Assembly: GCA_022457155.1 (NCBI GenBank)
Contig: JAJGOT010000350.1
Span: 852,217-916,216, forward strand
DNA: 64,000 nucleotides
Reading direction: 5' to 3'
Source: Cladopsammia gracilis
Taxonomy: Eukaryota; Cnidaria; Anthozoa; Scleractinia; Dendrophylliidae
The position numbers and the translations under genes were made by a program. Below the pieces are notes generated by a model that worked only from the letters and a program-made list of their open reading frames with translations, searched no databases and was not told the DNA's origin. Positions 33,870 to 45,688 of the stretch are shown piece after piece (position 1 is the stretch's first letter; each line of letters begins with the position of its first letter).

Positions 33870-34708
33870 TACACCACACCATCCCTTTCCTAACGTTTTT
33901 GGTGAAGGGTGTTCTTTTTATAGTAATAAACCTTTATAAAAGTTCTTGAATGTTTTATTTCTCTCCTTTAACTTTGGTGACCTGCGATGATAAAGGCGAG
34001 AACATACTATAGTGTCACGGCAGCATTGCGCGTGACACTGCGTGACATGACAGAAACGTACGTTGCGGCGGCCTGGGACCGAGCGGTCCCGGATGACCAC
34101 GCTAGTCGAACGTTTAAGAACGTTTGTTATCTCGTTTATGCGCATGCGCATAAAGCGAGATTTCGGAATTACCACGAAAAAAAGGGCAAAAGCTGTTAAC
34201 AAATTTTTGTGGACTTTTGTCTGGGGGGGGGGGGGGGGTTCTTCTTTCTTCTTCATAGAAGCTATATAAGGGCATTGAGGATATGGTTGGTTAAAGCGGT
34301 TAGGATTTCAAGAAGGGCGTCACATACCGTCACTAAAATATTTGAGGAACACCCCCGGTCCTATTGTTAATTTCCCTAGGGTATTGGGATGTCAGAACTT
34401 GTCATGAACTTGTCATATTTCACATTACGTCACCGCAAAGATATTAAAGTTCTTAGTTTCGATATCTCACGTTACGTATCAATATTTAAAATTTTCAATC
34501 ATTTGTCGTAAAGCCATTCAAGCCGCTTTCGAGAATGGCAAAAATAGGTCGAATGCGTTTTCTTGGTAAACGCAGTTTGAGAATTTCACGGTCTATCTTT
34601 ACGAATGGAGACGTTTTAAGAAAGTTAAATTGGACGGGAAAGTTTCTGTTTTAATATGAGCGATATGGCAGAGCAAAATAGCATGAACTTTGCGTTTGTA
34701 TGCAATAG
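33870..34708. other. Non-coding; hairpins and a poly-G tract
   Basis: GTGTCACGG..GCGTGACAC repeats near 34,013, a palindrome TATGCGCATGCGCATA near 34,138 and a 16-base G run at 34,223-34,238. No gene seen. Confidence 0.5.
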
Positions 34709-35876
34709 TAGGGAGCTTACGAATCGACGACTTTTGAACGACGACGCCGTTGGGTCACGTCATAGTTCCGCGTCGCCGTCCTGCAGAAATTTGAATTTAG
34801 GATTCCTAATGAAGACGACGACGGTGGGCGCGCGGCAGGCTTATTTTCTGAAGTTTTCCCCCGTTTTCGAATGCAAAATGCCGAAGTCACTCGCGGATAA
34901 TTTTTGATCTCGAGGCAATTGTTTGCTGACGTTTTCAGCGTGCACAATGGGAATATGAAGCACGCTCGGACAATTGAATTTACTAGCTATGTTATAACGT
35001 GCTCTGAGACCGGCCACAGCCACAAATCGTTGGGCGGTGTTGGATCTCTTGGACAGCTGGACAAGTGAATTGTTTAATAAAAATGCGAAATATCTACGGC
35101 AGACTTATCCTAACAACCGAAGCGACCAAAAATGGACAAAGCTTAGAAAACGAAAATTGCCCAACATTTACATGCCTATGTAAGATGTCCCTATAAATCA
35201 AATGTGATACAGATCATCTGCTCGCTCGCATAGCAGAAAAGCCGAGACAAATTTGTGTTTCTACAACTTCAGGCTGGCTAAAAGATGACTCAGGACAAGA
35301 ATAAAAAAACCTCATCGAATTACAAGCTTAACTTTTTGAAATCTAGCAGCGTGTATTGCTTCCAGTCCCAGCTGCCAGTAAAATATTTTCCTATTTTTAA
35401 CTATAGACCCGACTATAAAATATACACCCCTTTTAATTTCTTTGAAAATTCGTTAAACAAAAGCAAATGTCTTATCCTTCAATAAGGTGTGATTAACATA
35501 AACGAGTTTTCATTCAGCAATCTCATCCTTAATACTTTTCGTGTCACTTGGCGTTTCACTTGTTTCACTTGCCATATTTCTACTTGATATTTTGGGGCGT
35601 TACTTGAATGAAAATGGACAAAAAGTCAGAAACATTTTTGTCAAGAACATCTCCCTGATGTGATTCTTGAATATCTGGCAGAATCCCCTAAATTAACGAG
35701 AGAAAACTTCGAAAACTCCGCTAACGTTCTGCTGTTTTGGCGACGCCGTCAATTTGCTCAAAACGTCGTCGACTTTGGCTCGACGCCGGCAACTGCCCAT
35801 AAAAGCATGCGCAGTAGGCATGTCACGCAATCCAACGGCGTCGTCGTGCGAAAGTTGTCGATTCGTAAGCTCCCTA
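34709..35876. mobile_element. 1,168-bp TIR element (TAGGGAGCTTAC ends)
   Basis: The left end TAGGGAGCTTACGAATCGAC is matched by the inverse GTCGATTCGTAAGCTCCCTA on the right. Pairing continues through ACGACGACGCCGTTGG, giving a TIR of about 50 bp at roughly 85-90% identity. No target duplication is obvious. The interior (34,900-35,700) has no recognisable transposase, so it is a non-autonomous copy. Confidence 0.7.
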
Positions 35877-37148
35877 GTATAGGAAAAACGTCATAGTTTT
35901 ATTGGTTTAGCTACCGTGCACAAGGAAATTTTGCGGATTGTCCGACTGAATTTGTTTTGCGGGAGGAAATTTTTGCGCGTCGGGACAGCTAAAATTTCTG
36001 CTGGGAGGAAATGTTTGCGGATTTCTGGTCAAGTATAAATAAAATCCAAGGCATCGGTATTAAACAATTTTACTTCCTGACTGGAGGTTTGTATAGTTCT
36101 CCTAGTTATATGGTTGCTGTTCTGGCGCCAATATGAACATAAACAACGAGACAACTAGTGAGTGAATTATTGTACGTTGTTGTAAAAATGTATCACTATT
36201 ATGAAAACAGTCTCTGGTTCTTTTGAGGACGTGTGTGGAGTTGAATCGGGAATACAGATGACTGTTGTGCCGGTCGCCTCGGAGTTATGATAGCAATATA
36301 TTCACTGATATACATCATTAAAACAAGTAATTTTTTTCTGCGCGAGTATATTTCTGCGGTGGAAAATTTAATACAAAATAAAATAATACTGCATAATAAT
36401 GCAACAACGGACAACCTTGCCTGTATCTCGGATCAGAAAAAGGTTTTGAAAAATACTGCGGTCAGGAATCCCGCATGTTTGATTACTTTAGTACAAATTT
36501 TATAATTTGAGAAATTGGGGCGCTAAGTTTCATGATGTCACTTTCCGGGAAACTTGATAAAGAGTGTACAGCTATCATGCTGGAGTTTCAAATATTTCAA
36601 ACCGGATGTAATGATGCTATACTTCTGACAATGGAGATACTGCCTAGCTCCGAGAAACACATTACACTTACACGCGGAATAAACTCTGAGGAGCTATTTA
36701 AAAAAAAAACAATTGCAAGATCCCACTATTCCAATATATGACTATCGCATAAGACTTGGATCTTAATAGAATATTTTACGAAATTTTACTGCGGTCGTGA
36801 CCGCGGGGGTCGTTAAGAAGACACTGTCAACACTATATTTTGAGGTTTAAAGCAGACCCATTTAATCCCTAATAGTTACTAAACATATGACACCGGAAAT
36901 AGAAAACTCTCGACTTTCGAATAAAAAAAGATTGAACTACTATATATTCGCAAATAACCCATTCATGTATAACATTAACTTATGCAGCCATTTCTTTTTC
37001 AACTCTCCACAAAAGAAAAATCAATGTCCGCTTCACTTTCCAAAACATTTCACATCGATATCGATAACAACATACAACTGCGTGAAATATTTCCTTTAAC
37101 AAGCATTGACAACTAAGCGGAAAACAGATATTTTGGCCCACCCACATC
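35877..37148. other. No recognised gene
   Basis: AT-rich DNA with a small inverted repeat, GCGGTCGTGACCGC, near 36,792. Short frames here show no motif. Confidence 0.4.
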
Positions 37149-38215
37149 GGACGTCTGAGTTATCAAAAGTTTCTTTGCTTTTGTTGATAATTTTGTCGCG
37201 ATTCTTTAGGGAAGCAGTAATAAGTAAGTTCAATTTATGAAATGAATGGCTTTGAGTTCTCATGGCAAGATATGAGGAAAGCAGTAATTAGTAATGAATG
37301 GCTTTCAGTTCTCATGGTATATTATCATTTGATGAACTTTTTATCTTAAATTACCGATCACGCGAACGAAAAGGCAGTATGGACTTTGCCTTTTGTTTAT
37401 TTTAAATAGTGATTCATTGCCATTAATAGATTTAGGTACATGGTAGAATGTATTGACGGTGATAAAAATTGCGCTTTGATTATGCAATAGTATGCAAGGG
37501 ACCTCGTGATTTTGCAGATTTAGTCAAACTATTTCTTGTTTGCTGCAATTCTCTCTACAGTTCTATTCGTATACAAGTAAAATTTTGTTGTTCTGAATTG
37601 AATGACAAAGCAAACATTTTAATAATCATTTTATAAGCGATCTGAGAGTATGCTGGAGAAACATTGTAAAGAAAAACAGTGTAAACGTAGCCGATCTGCA
37701 GAAACAGATTTCAGACTTTAAGAAAATCGTTTGTACACATGTAGGTATGTAGTTTATATAAAGATTGTTTGTTTTTGTTGATAGTTTTGTCGCGGTTTTT
37801 GAAGGGAATTTATTAAATGGATGGCTTTGAACTGTCATGTCATGTTATCATTTGATGATTTTTTTATTTTCTCTTAGCGATCACGCGAACGTCTAAGTTA
37901 TCTAAAGTTTCTTTATGCCCCATTGCCTTAGTAATTAATTTTATTAAACTGCTAGTATTGTTGCCTTGGTTGCGCTCTGTTTGCTGGGAATAGAGAGATT
38001 CCCTTGAATGATGGACGTAGCACAGTACTCAGTTGGATGTTTTGGGCCAAAGAGGACCAAATGAACCATCCGCGCCTTGATATAGTGTGACTAGTAAGGG
38101 TATCTCCTTACCACCACCTGACCGGAAGCCGCAGAACAGATTCACTGCTACAGTGCATAAAATCATTTATTTGTTAAATAAATATACTTTGTTTTTGTTG
38201 ATAATTTTGTCGCGA
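37149..38215. repeat. Dispersed degenerate repeat, TTTTGTTGATAATTTTGTCGCG
   Basis: The motif TTGTTGATANTTTTGTCGCG occurs near 37,182, 37,776 and 38,196. Companion blocks (ATGAATGGCTTTGAGTTCTC; ATCACGCGAACG; AGTTATCNAAAGTTTCTTT) recur in the same relative order, indicating two to three diverged copies of one unit of about 0.6 kb. Confidence 0.6.
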
Positions 38216-38239
38216 AAAGACAGAAAAGTCAGAAAAATA

Positions 38240-38480
38240 TAGCACTGCAACAGCTTGAGACTTAGTAGACTGCAAGTAGTCCCTCCTTTTCCCTCAGGGA
38301 TAGTAGAACGAGCGAAACGCGAGCACGCGTGAAAATCATCCCACGCGAGAAACGGCAAAAGATAGTGAGAATTGATTGAATATCTTGCAAGGAAATACCT
38401 CGGGGGAAAAAATTCCTACACCGATCTCGAGCAAGAAAAAAATATCCAACCAAAGTCTTTCCATGCCAATGCATTGAAAT
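38240..38480. repeat. Relative of the AGTCCCTC MITE
   Basis: TAGACTGCAAGTAGTCCCTCC at about 38,260, followed by GAGCGAAACGCGAGCACGCG, resembles the start of the complete MITE at 48,041 (TAGACTGCTAGCAGTCCCTC). The right end was not found. Confidence 0.45.
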
Positions 38481-38869
38481 TTGTTTGGCACCTTATATAC
38501 ACTTTGTAAATCAAAGTATAGTCAAATGACTAGCATTTTACCGCATTTTGCACATGGCACCCCTATGAAAACAAAAATCCAGTGGCTTTTGCCAACATTT
38601 TCATGGCAGCGGTTGAGACCGAAATCCTAAGGGCGACCGCTGAGCTGTGGGGCTGGGTAGGCTATAGCCCCACCAATAATTTTGCCGGGAATTTTTTCTT
38701 TTTTGCATTTCGAAAAGTACTTCAAATCTTTGTGTTAAAAGCAAACCCAAAGTGTTTTTTTGGTTCGCTCAACAACATTTACAATGACCACAACAATGCC
38801 GACTAAGACACAACTGTCTTAAGTAACAGTTACATGTATAACGCAACTATTGTTTCATAACACTGATAA
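38481..38869. other. No recognised feature
   Basis: AT-rich DNA between the AGTCCCTC relative and the left arm of the large inverted repeat; no conserved frame seen. Confidence 0.4.
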
Positions 38870-40340
38870 AATGGGACAACAGGACATTCGCATAATGATT
38901 AATGGCTACTGTACCCATTAAGAGAGTGTCCACCAGAAAACCAGGCAGAACCAGGCAGGAGGTGATAATACTCAAATCCCCGATTTCGCTCAAACTTGGC
39001 ACAAAGGTTGAGGGTCATGAGTAGATACATGTACCAAAATATAAGGTCAAAATTTTTTATTCTCTCTGAGTTGTAGGGTCCCCCCTGAAAAATGGCCATT
39101 TTTCACAAATTTATGCATATTAATTAGGTAAATTTAGTCGAGTGGTAAGACAACAAAAATATCAGCCTGGGAATAAAAACTACTAAATCGCATTCCATAT
39201 TGATCTGTCTTGTAGCAAAATGTGTTATTGGAATCAGTTGCTTTGATTTGTTGCTTTCCCAATACCGTAAGTGAAGGGCATGTTTGGTCATTTTCACGAG
39301 ACACCAAAATTAGGTCATTTTAGATCGTAATATCTCCAATGGGCAACAAGCTAACAACGTAGTTTTAATACTAGAAGTAAGACGTATCTTTATGCTTACG
39401 AAAAATATAATAAAATTTTTGGGCAAATAAATAGCTTTTTAGTATGAAGCAATTTTTGCACCTCACTCGACGATTTGTACGTTTTTCTGGCGATTTCATC
39501 AAAATTCGGTAATTAAAAAAAGTGGTTTAATTTTAATGAAATTGTAAGAAAAAGACAGCAAATGTTCAGCTAAGCATCATTCTGTTTATAACAATCCAAG
39601 AATTAGCGGGAAGAGCGTTTTGAAGCACATTTCATGAAGTTTGTAAATGAGTGTTTCATCTGTCTTACTTCATTTTCAATGCAGAAAAACAATGGGACAC
39701 TTCTCTCTACAATAACTCTAAATTTTACTTTCAGCACAATAAGGGACACAAAAAAAGCAAAGGCTGATACATACATGTCGTGTAAGTGCTTCGGACTCAT
39801 TGTTTGGGTCCATTGCGATCCGGCCAAATCCAGTAAAGGTATTTTAAAAAGTTCGATCAGCTCTTCGTCGATATTTATCGTGCAGTTCATCGCTGTTGAC
39901 TTTGCTATGAGAATATTCATTGACACCTTGTTGTAATAGCTCCAATTTATGCCCGTAAGAGTGAGACAAATAAGTTTAAAAATCACAGGAGAGCAATAAA
40001 CGCCATCGAAAACACCTCAAAACTGACAACATAATGTTTGCCATTTTGAAGTTACATTTTTGAGCCTGCGTTGCGGTCAGTATGGACAATGGACTACCGA
40101 ATTACCGGATCGACGGACAACTCGTGCGGACCACGGACTACGCAAAATATAACGGACAACGTGGTGTAAAACGCATACAGGATGTAAGATTTGGACTTGT
40201 TAATTTTACAGCCGATTTTCAAATACTGATTATTTAGAACTGCAGAAAACAGTCCATAACTTAAGATTTGTGACCAGAAAATTCAATACTAAAGAGTCCG
40301 GGAAATCGAATGATTCCATGACAGCTCTAGAATAATTCGA
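38870..40340. repeat. Large inverted repeat, left outer arm
   Basis: Matches 46,600-48,177 in inverse orientation over about 1.4 kb, at what looks like 80-85% identity. Anchors include CGCATAATGATTAA (38,891) against 48,017-48,030, the CTCAACCTTTGTGCC block, TTTTATTATATTTTTCGTAA, and CCGAATTACCGGATCGACGG near 40,096 against 46,811-46,830. Paired positions sum to about 86,920-86,930 throughout. The arm may be a long TIR or one of two copies of a repeat. Confidence 0.8.
39603..39986 (-). CDS. Unidentified ORF in the left outer arm
   Basis: A 127-codon frame. Its part from DLAGSQWTQTMSPKHLHDMY to FTNFMKCASK is matched by the frame at 47,105-47,329 in the opposite arm. Both frames run away from the centre. 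Several substitutions and small indels separate them but both stay open, which may be chance or weak constraint. No family recognised. Confidence 0.3.
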   Translation of the reverse strand: MIFKLICLTLTGINWSYYNKVSMNILIAKSTAMNCTINIDEELIELFKIPLLDLAGSQWTQTMSPKHLHDMYVSAFAFFVSLIVLKVKFRVIVERSVPLFFCIENEVRQMKHSFTNFMKCASKRSSR

Positions 40341-40963
40341 CATTTATCTTGTGTTTCTTGTTGATGTTTTTCTTTTGCTTGTTTTTTCATTTCGGTCTGA
40401 GGGTGAAACATAGTATGAGCCCTTGGGTTCATAAGGTTGGAGACAGAAGTAAACATTCTCTGCCATTTTGAAGGCTCCTCAATTTAAAACATAGAGCCAG
40501 GACTTTGGACCACGGATTAGGGGTTATGGATTACAGACGATGAACTACAGATTACAAACTAGCGGATTTAAAAAAAGAGTTTTTAAAAACTGGGGAAAAT
40601 GATATGCTACTGATTGTTATGCAATCGAGAAAAGTGGGGCAGTACGCAGCTCTTACAAGGTCTTCTCTGATTGGTGAGAAAACAATAGAACAAACAACAC
40701 AACAATGGCTAACAATAGACCCTAGACCTAAAAACAATAGAGCTGCATGATATACAGGTCCAATGAAATTAGAGGTTGTAAAGAGCTGCGTGGTACCTGA
40801 GAAAAGTGAATGTCTGTATTTGTGAAAAATATCTGAGAGAAAGAGATAAACTTCTCTAGAAAGTTCTTCCGGGGTGGGGGAGGGGTGTATCAATACCGCA
40901 GTTAACGGAAGTCAGAGCCAACAAAATACTGGTTGAAATTCGGCTTGTGATAAGGTTCTATAA

Positions 40964-40966
<3 letters not shown>
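40341..40966. other. Arm-to-centre spacer, left
   Basis: Not matched in the opposite spacer. It contains degenerate GGATTACGGACTA-like words near 40,500-40,560. No gene seen. Confidence 0.45.

Positions 40967-41057
<91 letters not shown>
40967..41057. repeat. (TA)n microsatellite, left of the Penelope pair
   Basis: About 45 TA units directly abutting the end of the left Penelope element (TATTCTTCAAAATATGG). Confidence 0.95.
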
Positions 41058-41059
<2 letters not shown>

Positions 41060-41091
41060 TTCAAAATATGGAAATAAAGACAATAAACTCC

Positions 41092-41135
41092 TTGCCGATA
41101 TTTCGTCTTTATTATAAAAGACTTCGTCAGGGCAA
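41092..41135 (-). ncRNA. Hammerhead-like ribozyme motif, left Penelope copy
   Basis: Mirror of 45,689-45,732. Stem I TTGCC/GGCAA, CTGACGA, a 6-bp stem II (GTCTTT/AAAGAC), GAAA, then TATC with cleavage expected after the C. Hammerheads with almost no stem III are known in Penelope elements. One extra unpaired A after CTGACGA departs from the canonical core. Confidence 0.5.
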
Positions 41136-41262
41136 CTGACTAAGCGTGACCGACCGTTACAAAATATACATCAAGTAGCGTAAGACGCGAGACATGTATA
41201 ACAACCTTGCACGCGCTAAGCGCGCGCTACAAAATTAAAGCTATGTTATGTGTATATCTAAA

Positions 41263-43458
41263 TTAAAACAAATCCCTTCGAGGGTTTCTGCTGCAAAAAA
41301 AGTCATCGCTATTTAACCCCGAAGGGATAATAGTTCGAAGGCGATAAGCCCACTGGGCCTCTCTTTCCCTAAGCGTTTCTTCCGTAGTGCATTTATCAAT
41401 TAGCTGAATCCTGATATTACTTAAACCTTGATGATCAGCCTGATTAAAATGCCTATAGATACAATCATCCTTAATCTTACCATCAGCATTAAGCTTGTTG
41501 TGATTTACCAATCTAGACTTATGGTTGTTAAACCTGATTCTAAATTTAGTGATGGTAGATCCTACATATTGCATTTCACAAACGGTGCATGAAAGAAGAT
41601 AGACTACATGACTAGAATTACAATCCATGCTAGAATTAATTACATAATTTCTACCCGTAACTCCACTCTTGAAATTAGTTCCTAAGACAAGGAAATCACA
41701 AACCCTACATCTACTAACTCCACACTTAAAGCAGCCCCTTTTAATATCCAAAGACCCTAATGCCGAATGAACTAAAATATCCTTTAAACATTTAGGCCGC
41801 CTAAATGCCACCATGGGCACATGTTCTATAGCTCCCCGACAACGCCTAGAAGACTGCAAGACGGGATGTAGTTTATGCAATATTTCCCCGATGTTCGGAA
41901 GTGCCGGATGAAATGTCACTACAAAAGGAAGTCGTTTATTACTACTAGGCCCTTTATCTTTAAGAGTGTCCCTCCTAGGAATCCTGCGCGCCCTAGCAAT
42001 TTCACTTTCCACAAAATGCTTGTTATAACCCCTTCCAACCAAATACCCACACAGTTCCCCCGCCCGTTTATCGAAAAAAACATCTTTAGAGCAGATACGG
42101 CGAATTCTTAGAGCCTGTCCAAAGGGAATACCCTTCTTACATGAGTGTGGATGACAAGAGGTGTGGAACAAATACTGATGTTTATCCGTGGGCTTGCTAT
42201 ACAAATCCGTAGAAATTACCCCATTATCAAGCAAGACGTTAACATCAAGAAAATTAACCTGTTTAAAAGACCAATCAAAAGTAAACTTAATAGTCCTATG
42301 AAAGGAATTCATGTATTCCATAAATACCTTAAGTCTTTCCTCTCCCCCCAACCAAATCATAAAAATATCATCAATAAACCTAAGCCAAATGTGGGGCTTA
42401 TCTGGTGACCGTTCTAACAAATCCGACTCCAGTTTACCCATAAAAATATTGGCATACGATGGGGCCATTTTAGTACCTATTGCCGTACCCAAGATTTGTA
42501 CATAATGTTTACCATTAAATGTCAAATTGTTGCTAGTAAGCACTAGCCTAGCCAAATCTACCAAGTCCTCTGTGGGAACGGAAGGTGTGGTAACTGTTCT
42601 CAAAGCATCTCGCATGGCACTTAAACCTTCCTCATGGGGGATATGGGGGTATAAACTTACAACATCCGCTGTAACCAAGATCGCACCCTCTGGCAATTTA
42701 CCTAATCCTTGAAGTTTCTGCAGGAAGTGCTTAGTGTCCTTAATGTAAGATGGTATGTTTGGGACTAAAGGCTTAATATGGGAATCAACAAACTCCGAAA
42801 TTCTCTCCGTACAGGTACCACAACCCGAGATGACTGGCCTACCAGGACAACCTTTTTTATGTATTTTGGGTAATAAATAAAACCTCCCCGCCCTAGGATT
42901 GCTATTAACTAAAAGATAGTCAAGAGTTTTATCATCAATATGGCCACACGAATTAAGCTTACGAATTCTATCATTAACCAACTTAGAAATGTGCTCTGTA
43001 AGATCTACTGGTGTTTCTTCGTACACATTATGATCCCCTAGCTGTCTAAGAGCTTCATTAACATAATCCTCTCTATTCATAACCACTACCCCCGAACCCT
43101 TATCAGCCTCCTTAATAACAATATCATGATAGGATTTAAGATCCTTTAAGGCTTTACGTTCTGACACAGATAAATTACTATAAATCCCTCGACCATTATT
43201 AATTGAGGACAAAATCTCCTCCTCCACCGCCCTAGCATACGCCTCAATAGCTATCTCCCTACCCCTTTCCGGACACCAGTTGGACTTATTACGAAAGGCG
43301 GGAGAATAAGAAAAATCATCATCTACTTTACTTTCATTATAAAAGTATTCCTTAAGCCTAATTTGCCTAATAAAATTATTAATATCCTTACGTAGATTAA
43401 ACCTATCTAAATCATTAGGAGTCGGACAAAATTTCAAGCCCTCAGATAGTAATGCCAC
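41263..43458 (-). CDS. Penelope-type reverse transcriptase with GIY-YIG endonuclease
   Basis: 731 codons without a stop. Residues 105-130 (VIKEADKGSGVVVM) and 196-212 (LLPKIHKKGCPGRPVIS) are the Penelope N-terminal RT blocks. Catalytic Asp is in LVTADVVSLYPHIPHEEG (about 261-278) and FIDD at 361-364. A Cys cluster (CFKCGVSRCRVC, 576-587) links to a GIY-YIG nuclease from about residue 618: VYLLSC..QYVG, Arg in FRIRFNNHKS, Glu in LREREAQW, Asn in PSGLN. The nuclease nicks the target and the RT copies RNA there. The frame is open upstream of the Met (KVVEGEVALLSEGLKF), so the N-terminus is truncated by the junction. All catalytic motifs look intact. Confidence 0.93.
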   Translation of the reverse strand: MALLSEGLKFCPTPNDLDRFNLRKDINNFIRQIRLKEYFYNESKVDDDFSYSPAFRNKSNWCPERGREIAIEAYARAVEEEILSSINNGRGIYSNLSVSERKALKDLKSYHDIVIKEADKGSGVVVMNREDYVNEALRQLGDHNVYEETPVDLTEHISKLVNDRIRKLNSCGHIDDKTLDYLLVNSNPRAGRFYLLPKIHKKGCPGRPVISGCGTCTERISEFVDSHIKPLVPNIPSYIKDTKHFLQKLQGLGKLPEGAILVTADVVSLYPHIPHEEGLSAMRDALRTVTTPSVPTEDLVDLARLVLTSNNLTFNGKHYVQILGTAIGTKMAPSYANIFMGKLESDLLERSPDKPHIWLRFIDDIFMIWLGGEERLKVFMEYMNSFHRTIKFTFDWSFKQVNFLDVNVLLDNGVISTDLYSKPTDKHQYLFHTSCHPHSCKKGIPFGQALRIRRICSKDVFFDKRAGELCGYLVGRGYNKHFVESEIARARRIPRRDTLKDKGPSSNKRLPFVVTFHPALPNIGEILHKLHPVLQSSRRCRGAIEHVPMVAFRRPKCLKDILVHSALGSLDIKRGCFKCGVSRCRVCDFLVLGTNFKSGVTGRNYVINSSMDCNSSHVVYLLSCTVCEMQYVGSTITKFRIRFNNHKSRLVNHNKLNADGKIKDDCIYRHFNQADHQGLSNIRIQLIDKCTTEETLREREAQWAYRLRTIIPSGLNSDDFFCSRNPRRDLF

Positions 43459-43476
43459 CTCGCCTTCAACTACTTT
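43348..43476. other. 129-bp asymmetric centre of the Penelope palindrome
   Basis: Present only as the 5' part of the left copy. It contains a further small inverted pair, TACTTTTACTTTT..AAAGTAAAGTA, across the junction with the right copy. Confidence 0.8.
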
Positions 43477-45561
43477 TACTTTTATAATGAAAGTAAAGTA
43501 GATGATGATTTTTCTTATTCTCCCGCCTTTCGTAATAAGTCCAACTGGTGTCCGGAAAGGGGTAGGGAGATAGCTATTGAGGCGTATGCTAGGGCGGTGG
43601 AGGAGGAGATTTTGTCCTCAATTAATAATGGTCGAGGGATTTATAGTAATTTATCTGTGTCAGAACGTAAAGCCTTAAAGGATCTTAAATCCTATCATGA
43701 TATTGTTATTAAGGAGGCTGATAAGGGTTCGGGGGTAGTGGTTATGAATAGAGAGGATTATGTTAATGAAGCTCTTAGACAGCTAGGGGATCATAATGTG
43801 TACGAAGAAACACCAGTAGATCTTACAGAGCACATTTCTAAGTTGGTTAATGATAGAATTCGTAAGCTTAATTCGTGTGGCCATATTGATGATAAAACTC
43901 TTGACTATCTTTTAGTTAATAGCAATCCTAGGGCGGGGAGGTTTTATTTATTACCCAAAATACATAAAAAAGGTTGTCCTGGTAGGCCAGTCATCTCGGG
44001 TTGTGGTACCTGTACGGAGAGAATTTCGGAGTTTGTTGATTCCCATATTAAGCCTTTAGTCCCAAACATACCATCTTACATTAAGGACACTAAGCACTTC
44101 CTGCAGAAACTTCAAGGATTAGGTAAATTGCCAGAGGGTGCGATCTTGGTTACAGCGGATGTTGTAGGTTTATACCCCCATATCCCCCATGAGGAAGGTT
44201 TAAGTGCCATGCGAGATGCTTTGAGAACAGTTACCACACCTTCCGTTCCCACAGAGGACTTGGTAGATTTGGCTAGGCTAGTGCTTACTAGCAACAATTT
44301 GACATTTAATGGTAAACATTATGTACAAATCTTGGGTACGGCAATAGGTACTAAAATGGCCCCATCGTATGCCAATATTTTTATGGGTAAACTGGAGTCG
44401 GATTTGTTAGAACGGTCACCAGATAAGCCCCACATTTGGCTTAGGTTTATTGATGATATTTTTATGATTTGGTTGGGGGGAGAGGAAAGACTTAAGGTAT
44501 TTATGGAATACATGAATTCCTTTCATAGGACTATTAAGTTTACTTTTGATTGGTCTTTTAAACAGGTTAATTTTCTTGATGTTAACGTCTTGCTTGATAA
44601 TGGGGTAATTTCTACGGATTTGTATAGCAAGCCCACGGATAAACATCAGTATTTGTTCCACACCTCTTGTCATCCACACTCATGTAAGAAGGGTATTCCC
44701 TTTGGACAGGCTCTAAGAATTCGCCGTATCTGCTCTAAAGATGTTTTTTTCGATAAACGGGCGGGGGAACTGTGTGGGTATTTGGTTGGAAGGGGTTATA
44801 ACAAGCATTTTGTGGAAAGTGAAATTGCTAGGGCGCGCAGGATTCCTAGGAGGGACACTCTTAAAGATAAAGGGCCTAGTAGTAATAAACGACTTCCTTT
44901 TGTAGTGACATTTCATCCGGCACTTCCGAACATCGGGGAAATATTGCATAAACTACATCCCGTCTTGCAGTCTTCTAGGCGTTGTCGGGGAGCTATAGAA
45001 CATGTGCCCATGGTGGCATTTAGGCGGCCTAAATGTTTAAAGGATATTTTAGTTCATTCGGCATTAGGGTCTTTGGATATTAAAAGGGGCTGCTTTAAGT
45101 GTGGAGTTAGTAGATGTAGGGTTTGTGATTTCCTTGTCTTAGGAACTAATTTCAAGAGTGGAGTTACGGGTAGAAATTATGTAATTAATTCTAGCATGGA
45201 TTGTAATTCTAGTCATGTAGTCTATCTTCTTTCATGCACCGTTTGTGAAATGCAATATGTAGGATCTACCATCACTAAATTTAGAATCAGGTTTAACAAC
45301 CATAAGTCTAGATTGGTAAATCACAACAAGCTTAATGCTGATGGTAAGATTAAGGATGATTGTATCTATAGGCATTTTAATCAGGCTGATCATCAAGGTT
45401 TAAGTAATATCAGGATTCAGCTAATTGATAAATGCACTACGGAAGAAACGCTTAGGGAAAGAGAGGCCCAGTGGGCTTATCGCCTTCGAACTATTATCCC
45501 TTCGGGGTTAAATAGCGATGACTTTTTTTGCAGCAGAAACCCTCGAAGGGATTTGTTTTAA
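43477..45561 (+). CDS. Penelope RT-GIY-YIG, 5'-truncated copy
   Basis: Open from the palindrome junction (YFYNESKVDDDF) to the stop at 45,561, with no proper start codon; a GTG at 43,597 is the first conventional alternative. The protein equals residues 38-731 of the left copy except for one position: Gly instead of Ser in DVV(G)LYPHIP, from AGT to GGT. Gly is the more usual residue as I recall the family. FIDD, the Cys cluster and GIY-YIG are intact. Without an N-terminus or promoter it is probably not expressed as a working protein. Confidence 0.9.
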   Translation, partial: YFYNESKVDDDFSYSPAFRNKSNWCPERGREIAIEAYARAVEEEILSSINNGRGIYSNLSVSERKALKDLKSYHDIVIKEADKGSGVVVMNREDYVNEALRQLGDHNVYEETPVDLTEHISKLVNDRIRKLNSCGHIDDKTLDYLLVNSNPRAGRFYLLPKIHKKGCPGRPVISGCGTCTERISEFVDSHIKPLVPNIPSYIKDTKHFLQKLQGLGKLPEGAILVTADVVGLYPHIPHEEGLSAMRDALRTVTTPSVPTEDLVDLARLVLTSNNLTFNGKHYVQILGTAIGTKMAPSYANIFMGKLESDLLERSPDKPHIWLRFIDDIFMIWLGGEERLKVFMEYMNSFHRTIKFTFDWSFKQVNFLDVNVLLDNGVISTDLYSKPTDKHQYLFHTSCHPHSCKKGIPFGQALRIRRICSKDVFFDKRAGELCGYLVGRGYNKHFVESEIARARRIPRRDTLKDKGPSSNKRLPFVVTFHPALPNIGEILHKLHPVLQSSRRCRGAIEHVPMVAFRRPKCLKDILVHSALGSLDIKRGCFKCGVSRCRVCDFLVLGTNFKSGVTGRNYVINSSMDCNSSHVVYLLSCTVCEMQYVGSTITKFRIRFNNHKSRLVNHNKLNADGKIKDDCIYRHFNQADHQGLSNIRIQLIDKCTTEETLREREAQWAYRLRTIIPSGLNSDDFFCSRNPRRDLF

Positions 45562-45688
45562 TTTAGATATACACATAACATAGCTTTAATTTTGTAGCGC
45601 GCGCTTAGCGCGTGCAAGGTTGTTATACATGTCTCGCGTCTTACGCTACTTGATGTATATTTTGTAACGGTCGGTCACGCTTAGTCAG

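Larger units (their letters stand above)
41054..43476 (-). mobile_element. Penelope-like element, left copy (minus strand)
   Basis: An EN-positive Penelope-like element whose 3' end meets the (TA)n tract and whose 5' end is cut at the head-to-head junction. Positions 41,054-43,347 form an inverted repeat with 43,477-45,770 (paired positions sum to 86,824). The 129 bases at 43,348-43,476 are 5' sequence present only in this copy. It contains the RT/GIY-YIG gene, a short 3' region, and a hammerhead-like motif near its end. Confidence 0.9.

Noticed and set aside
41875..42712. Plus-strand ORFs across the left Penelope gene (and minus-strand ones at 44,112-44,949)
   Set aside because: Antisense shadows of the RT gene, identical in both copies because the copies are identical.
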